A stretch of DNA of 33,942 nt from JAMCZZ01 sp964363695 (GTDB taxonomy: Bacteria > Patescibacteriota > UBA1384 > XYA2-FULL-43-10 > 1-14-0-10-43-13): positions 1 through 33,942 of the forward strand of contig CAYIJI010000001.1 of the NCBI GenBank assembly GCA_964363695.1, read 5' to 3'. Positions 1-6,085 of the stretch are shown here, one piece after another. Under the pieces are notes generated by a model. That model was not told where the DNA came from, did not search any database, and worked only from the letters and a program-made list of their open reading frames with translations. The number at the start of each line of letters is the position of its first letter. Within the stretch, counting starts at the first letter, position 1. A program made the position numbers and the translations under genes.

Positions 1-1094
1 GTACAACCTGATTCTTTCATTTCTTTTACTAAGCTTTCGTCAAGCTTGTCTACTCTAGTCTGGCAACCCCACTCAATGTCTTCTTCTTTCAAGTAATTAA
101 AGATGTCCCTGACACTTTCTCTGGAACGGGTTCCATCTTTGCTAAATGCTGTGAAAGTGCTGTCATCAAAGAAAATTGCTTTATATTTTTGTTCTTGAGC
201 TGCTTTAATCTCTTTGATTACTCGATCTGCACTAGAATAATTGAAGCGCTTAGTTTCAGAGCAATATTCACATCCTCCTTTGCAGCCCCTGCAAGACATG
301 ATTTGAGCTGTTTTAACATCCCGGCCATTTTTTTTAAATATGCCGTAATATTTACTCCATTTTTCTTCAAGCAAATGGCGTGGCATGATTGGTAATTGAT
401 TAAGATCAATATTTTTACCACTCAAATTAACGGATTTGTAGTCATCGCCTTGAAGAAAGGATAATTGGCCTTTGCCCTCAAGCGTTGAAAATTCATCTGC
501 TTTAGAGGCAACTAGTTTTTTGATTTCTTCTGGGCTAGCATCTGGATTTGAATAAATTAGTTCCAAAAGCTTATCTAACATATACTCACCATCGCCTGCA
601 GCTGAAAAGTCCATCATATCTGTTCTTTGAATGGTTTTTGTCTCAACATCTCGCTCATGTGCGCCACCAACTATTGTTATGATATCTGGATTAATCTCTT
701 TTGCAATTTCAGCAATTTTGCGAGCTTCAAGCGAAGAGGAAGTGGTGCAACTGATGCCGATGACCTTTGGATGATTTTCTTTTATATATTTTTTAAGATC
801 GTTGTAAAATTTATCATCGTTTGCCGCAGGGTTCATAATCTTCATCTGATTGTCTTTAAGACCTTCTATTTGATTTCGATGCACTTTGTCGGCAAAGACG
901 GAGATTGCGTACATTAAACTAGTCGGTTCGCCTCTAAATTGAACAGCATCGCCGCCATAAGGCGCTTGAATAAAAAGAGCTGGAGGCAATTTCTTTTCAG
1001 CTTCCTTTGTCTCTTCTTCTGGATTGCTTTGCTTTTCAATTGGTTCTTCTTTTATTCCGAGTTCTTCTTCGGAAATAAGTATTTCACCGCTCAT
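1..1094 (-). CDS. B12-binding-like/radical SAM protein, 3' end outside the window
   Basis: An uninterrupted minus-strand frame of 364 codons runs off the left edge. The start is ATG at 1094, with AAGGAG a few bases upstream. The first ~40 residues are acidic. Residues ~45-190 resemble a B12-binding-type Rossmann domain (VIGISCTT, then IVGGAHERD), although I see no clear DxHxxG cobalamin motif. A radical SAM core follows: C271-x3-C275-x2-C278, the triad that ligates the [4Fe-4S] cluster used to cleave S-adenosylmethionine. Then come FFDDSTF and the beginning of a TIM-barrel (WGCQTRVDKL). Proteins of this layout carry out methylations, ring rearrangements or thiolations; the substrate cannot be told here. 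It is divergent from the next gene. The family is secure, the reaction unknown. Confidence 0.85.
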   Translation of the reverse strand, partial: MSGEILISEEELGIKEEPIEKQSNPEEETKEAEKKLPPALFIQAPYGGDAVQFRGEPTSLMYAISVFADKVHRNQIEGLKDNQMKIMNPAANDDKFYNDLKKYIKENHPKVIGISCTTSSSLEARKIAEIAKEINPDIITIVGGAHERDVETKTIQRTDMMDFSAAGDGEYMLDKLLELIYSNPDASPEEIKKLVASKADEFSTLEGKGQLSFLQGDDYKSVNLSGKNIDLNQLPIMPRHLLEEKWSKYYGIFKKNGRDVKTAQIMSCRGCKGGCEYCSETKRFNYSSADRVIKEIKAAQEQKYKAIFFDDSTFTAFSKDGTRSRESVRDIFNYLKEEDIEWGCQTRVDKLDESLVKEMKESGC

Positions 1095-1182
1095 TGTTCT
1101 CCTTTATAATACTTTTTCATTATAGCAGAACCTACTTGTTAGGGAATATTGACAGAGTTTTTCTAAAATGTTACATTAGATG

Positions 1183-1191
1183 TGCTATAAC
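1183..1191 (+). promoter_or_regulatory. Extended -10 promoter for the antitoxin gene
   Basis: TGCTATAAC is an extended -10 (TGn followed by TATAAC). It lies only ~15 nt before the ATG at 1207, so the mRNA would be almost leaderless. A TTGACA at 1149-1154 is too far away (31 nt) to be its -35. Confidence 0.45.
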
Positions 1192-1206
1192 ATTAGCGAG
1201 TAAAAA

Positions 1207-1416
1207 ATGAAAAATATTACAACTAACAAATTGCAGAACGACCTTTCGAAAGTTATTAAGGAAGTTGAGAGCGGGGAAGTTTATCAAGTAGCTCGGTACT
1301 CAAAACCGGTGGCTTATTTGGTTTCAAAAGAAGAGTTCGAGAGTCTTATTGGGGGACAGGATTGTAAGAAGTGTGTTAGTGATTTACGAAAAATCGCCAA
1401 GAACATCAAAGGCTAA
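1207..1416 (+). CDS. Phd/YefM-type antitoxin, apparently orphan
   Basis: A 69-residue protein. The N-terminal half matches the Phd/YefM DNA-binding antitoxin fold: KNITTNKLQNDLSKVIKEV, then the strand VYQVARYSKPVAYLVS. These proteins bind their own operator through the N-terminus and neutralise a toxin with the C-terminal tail. The tail here is short, with a C-x2-C pair (DCKKC) that could be structural. The usual partner, a small RelE- or Doc-like toxin directly downstream, is absent: the next gene is iscS after ~110 bp of AT-rich repeat. It may act as a stand-alone regulator or be a relic of a broken toxin-antitoxin pair. No strong Shine-Dalgarno is seen, fitting a nearly leaderless transcript. 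Confidence 0.75.
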   Translation: MKNITTNKLQNDLSKVIKEVESGEVYQVARYSKPVAYLVSKEEFESLIGGQDCKKCVSDLRKIAKNIKG

Positions 1417-1529
1417 TTTTCAATTTAAAATTTAGAATTTAAAATCAATTTAAAAAAATTAAATTTTAGAATTTAAAAATTAAGTCATTTGTTATTCAAT
1501 TTAAATTATAAATTAGTAAATTTTAAATT
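1417..1529 (+). repeat. AT-rich AATTTAAAATTT-type spacer repeat
   Basis: Built from variants of AATTTAAAATTTAGAATTT. The same low-complexity motif recurs at about 21855-21900, 24690-24750 and 24900-24960, and in the recG insertion at 9661-9740. No gene is seen. Confidence 0.6.
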
Positions 1530-2978
1530 ATGAAAAGAATATATCTAGATAATGCGGCGACTACAAATACTGATCCAAAAGTAGTTGAAGCGATGAATGA
1601 ATCGTACCAGTTTTTTGGCAATCCATCGTCTTTACACACTTTTGGGCAGGAGGCTAGAAAATTGGTTGACCAATCGCGAGACAAGATCGCGGAATTTTTG
1701 AACTGCAAGCCAACAGAGGTGATTTTCACTTCAGGTGGATCAGAATCGGATAATTTGGCTATTAGAGGGGTAGTCGACAGTATACAGATAACAGATAACA
1801 GTAAAAAGCCCCATGTGATTACGAGTGCGATTGAGCATCACGCAGTGTTGCACACAGTGCAGGATTTGGAAAAAGAAGGTAAAATTGAAGCAACCTATGT
1901 AAAGCCCAATAAGTTTGGGGTCATACAGACAGAAGATATTAAAAGTGCTATCAAGGACAATACTGTCTTGATTTCGGTTATGTATGTGAATAATGAAGTT
2001 GGCACTGTGCAGCCAATACGGGAAATCGGGCAGATGATTGAGCGCGAGAACGCACTTCGCGCTAAGAATACAGATAACAGAATACAGATAACAGGGAAGG
2101 ATAGAGATTCTGTCTCCTGTATACTGTCTCCTGTATACTTCCATTGTGATGCGGTGCAGGCTGCAGAGTTCTTCAATATGGACACAAAGTATCTCCACGT
2201 TGATCTGTTAACTCTAACAGCTCATAAGTTCCACGGTCCAAAAGGAATTGGCGTTTTATTTGTTAAAAAAGGAACTCCAATTGAGCCGCAAATTGTTGGC
2301 GGCGACCAAGAATTTAGATTTAGAGCAGGGACGGAGAATACGGCCGCAATAAGCGGCTTGAAAGCCGCAATTGCGGAAATTACAAAATCCAATCCGCCAG
2401 CTGGCGGACAAATATCAAACCCGCCTACCGGCGAGGCAGGTAAAAATCCAAATATAAAAAATCAAAACAATACAGACAGTCATTCTGAACCCGAATTTAG
2501 TGGTGAAGAATCTAGTAGCAACGCTACGCTAGATCCTTCGGCTTTGCCTCAGGATGACAAAAAAGATGTTCAGCATGACATTTTTTTTGCTCGAGATGAC
2601 AACTATATAAAAATCAAACAATTGCGGGATAAATTAGAACAATTTATATTAAAAAATATACCTGAAACATATTTAAATGGTGATAGAGAGAAGCGAAGTC
2701 CAGCCATTTCAAATATCAGCTTTAAAAATGCTGAAGGGGAGGCAATTATTTTAAACTTGGATTTCTTGGGGATTGCTGTGTCGTCGGGTTCTGCTTGCAC
2801 GGCTAGAAGTCTTGACCCAAGCCATGTCTTAATGGCGATGGATCTTCCCCGCGAATTGTCTCACGGTGCAATCAGATTCTCTTTAAGCCGAGAAACAACA
2901 GAAGAAGAGGTTGATCGAGTGATTGAAGTGCTGCCAGGAATTATTAAAAAACTGAGAGAGATGAGCCCTTTTAAATAA
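1530..2978 (+). CDS. iscS: Cysteine desulfurase (IscS/NifS family) with in-frame repeat insertions
   Basis: PLP enzyme that converts L-cysteine to alanine and passes the persulfide sulfur to Fe-S cluster assembly (IscU, next gene) and to tRNA thiolation (MnmA is in this window). Visible motifs: YLDNAATT at the N-terminus, SGGSESDN near 70, PLP lysine K233 in TAHKFHGPKG, the RAGTEN motif, and catalytic C423 in SSGSACTARS. At 482 residues it is roughly 80-100 longer than usual. The excess is three insertions made of dispersed repeat DNA: residues ~84-93 (QITDNSKK), ~178-203 (TDNRIQITG repeated) and ~285-360 (a palindromic repeat also present between atpB and atpZ). All keep the frame and lie between conserved blocks, so the enzyme is probably functional. 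Confidence 0.93.
   Translation: MKRIYLDNAATTNTDPKVVEAMNESYQFFGNPSSLHTFGQEARKLVDQSRDKIAEFLNCKPTEVIFTSGGSESDNLAIRGVVDSIQITDNSKKPHVITSAIEHHAVLHTVQDLEKEGKIEATYVKPNKFGVIQTEDIKSAIKDNTVLISVMYVNNEVGTVQPIREIGQMIERENALRAKNTDNRIQITGKDRDSVSCILSPVYFHCDAVQAAEFFNMDTKYLHVDLLTLTAHKFHGPKGIGVLFVKKGTPIEPQIVGGDQEFRFRAGTENTAAISGLKAAIAEITKSNPPAGGQISNPPTGEAGKNPNIKNQNNTDSHSEPEFSGEESSSNATLDPSALPQDDKKDVQHDIFFARDDNYIKIKQLRDKLEQFILKNIPETYLNGDREKRSPAISNISFKNAEGEAIILNLDFLGIAVSSGSACTARSLDPSHVLMAMDLPRELSHGAIRFSLSRETTEEEVDRVIEVLPGIIKKLREMSPFK
2069..2137 (+). repeat. In-frame heptamer (ACAGATA-type) repeat inside iscS
   Basis: Heptamer units of the ACAGATA type, followed by an inverted section (TCTCCTGTATAC twice), form a hairpin-capable insert coding TDNRIQIT. 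A smaller copy lies at about 1778-1802. Related units occur in mnmA, recG and comEA. Confidence 0.7.
2482..2565 (+). repeat. Palindromic repeat inside iscS, shared with the atpB-atpZ spacer
   Basis: Begins GTCATTCTGAACCCGAATT and ends CTCAGGATGACA. The spacer at 26785-26880 holds the same element (GTCATTCTGAATCCGAATTC to CTCAGGATGACA), including the shared core GAAGAATCTAG. The ends are complementary, so it folds as a hairpin. Confidence 0.75.
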
Positions 2979-3089
2979 CCAAGGAATTTCCAACACAGAT
3001 CTATTACGCAGATCGACACAGATGGCACAAGAGAATCAGCGAATATCAGTGTGATTAATCAGCGTTGGAATTACTTTGAAAGGAAATTT
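2979..3089 (+). repeat. Spacer with ACACAGAT-type repeats between iscS and iscU
   Basis: Contains repeated ACACAGAT/CGCAGATC units, and outer arms TTCCAAC and GTTGGAA that can pair. AAAGGAAA just before 3090 is the likely iscU ribosome-binding site. Confidence 0.5.
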
Positions 3090-3473
3090 ATGGAATATAC
3101 AGAAAAAGTAATGGATCACTTTGCCAATCCCCGCAATGTCGGCGAAATAGAAAATGCTGACGGAGTGGGCGAAGTCGGCAATCTTAAGTGTGGCGATGTG
3201 ATGCAGATATCGATCAAAGTCGGCAAGAGAGCAGGGGAAGAGTATATCGAAGATATTAAGTTTAAGACTTTGGGATGTGCGGCAGCGATTGCTTCTTCCT
3301 CAATGACTACCGAGCTAGCTAGGGGCAAGAGTCTTGAAGAAGCCCAAAAGATTTCCAAAGATGATATCAACGAAGCTTTGGGTAAATTGCCGGCGCCAAA
3401 ATACCACTGTTCGATCTTGGCGGCTGAGGGAATTAAAAAAGCTATTCTTGACTACAAGAACAAGCATAAATAG
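3090..3473 (+). CDS. iscU: Fe-S cluster scaffold protein IscU
   Basis: Scaffold on which IscS-derived sulfur and iron are assembled into [2Fe-2S]/[4Fe-4S] clusters. I place the start at ATG 3090 (MEYTEKVMDHFANPRNVG), the canonical IscU N-terminus, preceded by AAAGGAAA. An in-frame extension back to 3051 lies inside spacer repeat. The three cluster-ligating cysteines are present: C34 in LKCGDVM with the modulating Asp D36, the Cys of LGCAAAIASSS, and the Cys of YHCSILAAEGI. At 127 residues it has a normal bacterial IscU length. It follows iscS directly, so the pair forms a minimal ISC module; no iscA, hscA/B or iscR is seen nearby. Confidence 0.95.
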   Translation: MEYTEKVMDHFANPRNVGEIENADGVGEVGNLKCGDVMQISIKVGKRAGEEYIEDIKFKTLGCAAAIASSSMTTELARGKSLEEAQKISKDDINEALGKLPAPKYHCSILAAEGIKKAILDYKNKHK

Positions 3474-3639
3474 GAAATTACAACACAGAAATATATTGAC
3501 GCTTGACACTAGATGCTAGAAATTAGAATTTGAAATTAGAAACTAGACATTCGAACTTCAGCCTTCTAACTTCAAGATCAAACTTCCAGTTTCGAGAGTC
3601 TAGCCTCAATAACTTAAAGATCAGTGTTGTAAATACATT
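3474..3639 (+). repeat. Spacer of degenerate heptamer-like repeats before folD
   Basis: Units like CTAGAAATTAGAATTTGAAATTAGAAACTAG, then a more C-rich mirrored half (CTTCAGCCTTCTAACTTCAAG). No open frame, promoter or terminator was identified with confidence. Confidence 0.4.
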
Positions 3640-4437
3640 ATGAAAAACTATTTTGACGGTAAGAAGATTAGAGATGAAATAATCGAAGATCTGAAAAATA
3701 AAATAGAAAAAATGGAGCGGAAGCCTGGCTTAGCTGTTTTTTTGATTGGAAATGATGTTATTTGCGAGAGGTATGTTGCTCTTAAAAAGCGAATTGCTGA
3801 GAAAATCGGCATTTTTGTAAGAGTCTACAAATTCGATGAAAATAGCGAGCAGCAAGAAATTATTTCTAAAATAAAAGAGCTAAACACTGATAATACAATC
3901 GATGGAATAATGGTCCAAATTCCTATCCCAAAAAACTTTGATAAGTATGAAATTATTAATGCTATTAGTCCGGAGAAAGACATTGATGGATTGCGCTTTT
4001 GTGCGGGATTTCACTCTCATTTTACTCCGCCAGTCGTTCTTGCAATATTAAAAGCAATTGAGTTAGCGAATAAGGATATAGAAGAATGCAAAGTTTTGGT
4101 GGTTGGCAGAGGTTTACTAGTGGGCTGGCCGGTGGCTCAGTGTATGGAAGAGGCGGTTAAGGGTCTTGTAATTGCTGATGGGAGCACAAAGAACTTGGAA
4201 AATCTTACGGAAGATGCCGATGTGATTATCTCTGCCACCGGTAAATCGAATTTGATTAAACCAGATATGATTAAAGAAGGCGCCGTTCTAATTGATGCCG
4301 GCACTTCGGAGGTTGGGGGAGAGCTTTTGGGCGACATCGATCCAGAGTCTTATAAGAGAGCCTCGTTCTACACGCCGGTTCCGGGTGGAATTGGCCCTGT
4401 TACAGTGGCAATGTTATTGAAGAATTTAGTTGGATAG
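3640..4437 (+). CDS. folD: Bifunctional methylenetetrahydrofolate dehydrogenase/cyclohydrolase
   Basis: Cytosolic one-carbon enzyme. It oxidises 5,10-methylene-THF with NAD(P)+ and hydrolyses the methenyl product to 10-formyl-THF, used for purine and formyl-Met synthesis. Motifs: RYVALKKRIAEKIGI, containing the active-site Tyr/Lys pair; DGIMVQIPIP; PEKDIDGL; a Rossmann domain with VVGRGLLVGWPVAQ; and the closing signature TPVPGGIGPVTVAMLLKN. At 265 residues it is slightly shorter than the usual ~285. In most FolD proteins the nucleotide-binding loop reads GRSxxVGxP; here the Ser is Gly (GRG), which could alter cofactor preference. It precedes the DGR but has no evident link to it. Confidence 0.95.
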   Translation: MKNYFDGKKIRDEIIEDLKNKIEKMERKPGLAVFLIGNDVICERYVALKKRIAEKIGIFVRVYKFDENSEQQEIISKIKELNTDNTIDGIMVQIPIPKNFDKYEIINAISPEKDIDGLRFCAGFHSHFTPPVVLAILKAIELANKDIEECKVLVVGRGLLVGWPVAQCMEEAVKGLVIADGSTKNLENLTEDADVIISATGKSNLIKPDMIKEGAVLIDAGTSEVGGELLGDIDPESYKRASFYTPVPGGIGPVTVAMLLKNLVG

Positions 4438-4490
4438 TTAGTTTACAAATATCTTTTGAGAAGTACTGTTAAAAATTGTGCCGTCCGTGC

Positions 4491-4519
4491 TTGACAGGTT
4501 GGTAATTTTAATGTATAAT
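4491..4519 (+). promoter_or_regulatory. Consensus sigma70 promoter of the DGR target gene
   Basis: TTGACA (4491-4496), exactly 17 nt, then TATAAT (4514-4519): both boxes match the consensus perfectly. Transcription should begin near 4526, giving a leader of about 155 nt. Confidence 0.85.
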
Positions 4520-4546
4520 AGCGCCCAGTTTAGTAATTTGACAATT

Positions 4547-4614
4547 CCTTTCCTTGGAGCTTAATTGGCTAGCTCACGTAAGATAGCCGGTTAAGCTCTA
4601 AGGAGCAAGAAAGG
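4547..4614 (+). promoter_or_regulatory. Long hairpin in the DGR target leader
   Basis: The arm CCTTTCCTTGGAGCTTAA (4547-4564) pairs with 4591-4614, which holds TTAAGCTC, AAGGA and AAAGG. Stacked inside, TTGGCTA (4565-4571) pairs with TAGCCGG (4584-4590). About 25 bp with one small internal bulge enclose a 12-nt loop. No U-tract follows, so it is not a simple terminator. It could stabilise the mRNA or act as a control element. Confidence 0.65.
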
Positions 4615-4680
4615 CGCAATAAATCCTCGAGCATTTGTATTTTACGATTTGCCGAGTAGCGCACGAAGGAGACGGTCGGA

Positions 4681-5604
4681 ATGGCTAAGACCATCGGAAC
4701 TGCAGGCTTCACAGAAATAACGCATGAAAAGTGCGGCAAGGGGATCGCTAGGGTAATAGACGGCGTCCCGCATGTTGAGTGCACACGGAGAGGTTGCCGA
4801 GAATGGGTGCCTCTTCATGGTTTGGTCCAGATGAGTGATATTCAGCAAGTGCTGGCTCTCATAGGATCAGGTCAGGTTTCGTTAGCCGATATTATGGCGC
4901 TAGCAGACCCGTTCACCGCTTATCGGCAGATCGATGGGCTATTCGTGGTTGGCGCGGCGGAGCTGGATCAGCTTTTCCGAACGGAATCTAATCCGCTTGG
5001 ACTCGATTCTGGCTGGGTTCCACAAATACCTGTTCCGAGTGATTTGGATCAGTGGATCCGTTCTGAGCAGTGGCGCACAGACAAGAATTGGCAGACTCGT
5101 GCTGCTCTTGTGTTGGTGCCACCAAAGATCGGGGATTTCCCATCCAGCCTGGTCAGCCAAAGCTATCTGCTTGGAGTGAGCCATGATGGAATCCCCCCTG
5201 GAATTATCCGCTCAGATGTTCTCTGGAGCAACTACTTCGTCCAGCCTAAATACAACTGGGCGATGGAACCGGCAACAGCAGAGTGGCAATGGATGCTCGT
5301 ATACGAGCATCCAGTCTTCATCACGCAGAAGGATTGGGACAAGCAACAGGGAATCGCGCGACAATATAGGATGCCGATTTCCACTGTTGCGCAAGACGCA
5401 TGGGGACTTAATATGGTTCATGCCGTTTACGGTGTTAGCCTCCGTTTGTCAACGTGGTCACGGACAAGTTCCCTCTGCGATGGCAACCCGCTCTACGTCC
5501 GCTCGATCGACGGCAGCGTCAGCGTCTATCAGGGCTGGGATCCTCGGTTTGCGGGCGGCGTTGTGGCGGCTTCCGTCCAGGGAGTTCCAGCACTTGATTG
5601 TTGA
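4681..5604 (+). CDS. DGR target protein with C-terminal variable region
   Basis: A 307-residue protein; the RBS is AGGAG ~8 nt before ATG. Its C-terminus (residues ~265-302) is encoded by the VR and is the part rewritten from the downstream template. The preceding ~90 residues contain many Trp/Tyr (AEWQWMLVYEHP, YGVSLRLSTWSR), and the order (conserved core, then a hypervariable C-terminus ending just before the stop) fits the C-type-lectin-like ligand-binding fold of DGR targets. That fold is inferred, not demonstrated. The N-terminus has a Cys/His cluster (H15, C18, H31, C34, C39) that could bind zinc. There is no signal peptide or TM segment, so it looks cytoplasmic unless exported unconventionally. 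Codons are clearly richer in G+C than in neighbouring genes, suggesting separate ancestry. The ligand is unknown. Confidence 0.9.
   Translation: MAKTIGTAGFTEITHEKCGKGIARVIDGVPHVECTRRGCREWVPLHGLVQMSDIQQVLALIGSGQVSLADIMALADPFTAYRQIDGLFVVGAAELDQLFRTESNPLGLDSGWVPQIPVPSDLDQWIRSEQWRTDKNWQTRAALVLVPPKIGDFPSSLVSQSYLLGVSHDGIPPGIIRSDVLWSNYFVQPKYNWAMEPATAEWQWMLVYEHPVFITQKDWDKQQGIARQYRMPISTVAQDAWGLNMVHAVYGVSLRLSTWSRTSSLCDGNPLYVRSIDGSVSVYQGWDPRFAGGVVAASVQGVPALDC
5474..5585 (+). repeat. DGR variable repeat (VR)
   Basis: 112 bp aligning without gaps to the TR at 5934-6045 (offset 460). There are 17 mismatches, every one at a TR adenine (VR bases are G, T or C); 13 TR adenines are unchanged. The 3' part (GTGGCGGCTTCCGTCCAG) is GC-rich and identical, as expected of the initiation-of-mutagenic-homing end. 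Identity ends 16 nt before the target's stop codon. Confidence 0.95.
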
Positions 5605-5633
5605 TAAATTGGCCTTTTTGGGTCTTGATCTTC

Positions 5634-5655
5634 GGGGTCGGCGGTAGCCGACCCC
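5634..5655 (+). terminator. GC-rich hairpin after the VR (terminator and/or DGR homing hairpin)
   Basis: A perfect 9-bp stem GGGGTCGGC/GCCGACCCC with a GGTA tetraloop, followed only by ATTTTC. Known DGRs can carry a GC-rich hairpin with a 4-nt loop just downstream of VR that promotes target recognition. This one fits that shape but is ~48 nt past the VR end, further than in the Bordetella phage prototype. It may also terminate the target mRNA. Confidence 0.7.
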
Positions 5656-5672
5656 ATTTTCATGCCCTAGAT

Positions 5673-5700
5673 TTGTCTTTTTTGTAATTTTTGTTATTAT
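5673..5700 (+). promoter_or_regulatory. Possible promoter for the template RNA
   Basis: TTGTCT (5673-5678), 16 nt, TATTAT (5695-5700): a moderate sigma70-like match placed to drive a transcript across the TR and RT. AT-rich surroundings make chance matches likely. Confidence 0.3.
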
Positions 5701-5933
5701 ATATTCGAAAGTAGGTAGAGATTTTCGATTTACGAATCGGGAGCGCCGAAATCTCTGAACTTCAATTAGTCAGAATCTGTTAATCCAAGGATTAATGGAG
5801 AGAATGAACGAATGTTTGGAAACTCCGTGCCTGTTTTCTAGAGTAGGTGTTCGGGTTAACCGAGCTACTATCAAATAAAATACAGCTCCAAGAGAAATCA
5901 AAGAGCAGTGCACATAGGTGGAAAATAGGCTAA

Positions 5934-6045
5934 TCTACGATGGCAACCCGCTCAACGTCAACTCGAACGACGACAGCGTCAACGTCAATCAGAACTGGAA
6001 TCCTCAGAATGCGGACGACGATGTGGCGGCTTCCGTCCAGGGAGT
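5934..6045 (+). repeat. DGR template repeat (TR)
   Basis: Read in the target frame it is rich in AAC/AAT codons (protein logic NVNSNDDS, then NQNWNPQNADDD). Adenine-only mutagenesis of AAC/AAT gives many amino acids and no stop codon. It has 30 adenines, of which 17 are substituted in the VR. It lies 329 bp after the target stop and 31 bp before the RT's only canonical start. Confidence 0.95.
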
Positions 6046-6056
6046 CTCTAAACTAT

Positions 6057-6085
6057 ACAAAAGCATCCTAAAAAGATGCTTTTGT
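6057..6085 (+). terminator. Hairpin between TR and RT, overlapping the RT start
   Basis: ACAAAAGCATC (6057-6067), a 7-nt loop, then GATGCTTTTGT (6075-6085): an 11-bp perfect stem followed by TGCTTTT. It resembles a weak intrinsic terminator. The RT's ATG (6076-6078) lies in the 3' arm, so it could also limit RT translation or define the 3' end of the template RNA. Confidence 0.55.

Larger units (their letters stand above)
5706..6085 (+). ncRNA. Probable DGR template RNA region
   Basis: 471 bp separate the target and RT genes with no convincing open frame. The part before the TR can fold: AGAGATTT (5717-5724) pairs with AAATCTCT (5750-5757), enclosing CGATT/AATCG, and TTAATCC/GGATTAA lies at 5780-5795. 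The TR occupies 5934-6045 and a hairpin closes the region at 6057-6085. In known DGRs the TR is copied from a non-coding RNA whose flanks guide cDNA priming. The exact ends are inferred. Confidence 0.6.

Noticed and set aside
189..917. Plus-strand frames over the radical SAM gene
   Set aside because: They are antisense to a long minus-strand frame with clear motifs and lack recognisable protein features or ribosome-binding sites.
1149..1154. TTGACA as -35 for the antitoxin gene
   Set aside because: It is 31 nt from the -10, far beyond the usable spacing.
2485..2600. Frameshift or pseudogene call for iscS
   Set aside because: The frame is continuous through every insertion and all catalytic residues are present.
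5183..5647. Plus-strand frame overlapping the DGR target
   Set aside because: It lies in a shifted frame of the target gene with low-complexity Ser/Arg content. Only the 4681-5604 frame has an RBS and fits the AAC-codon logic of TR.
5474..6045. TR/VR as an ordinary gene duplication
   Set aside because: Random divergence would affect all four bases; all 17 differences are at TR adenines.
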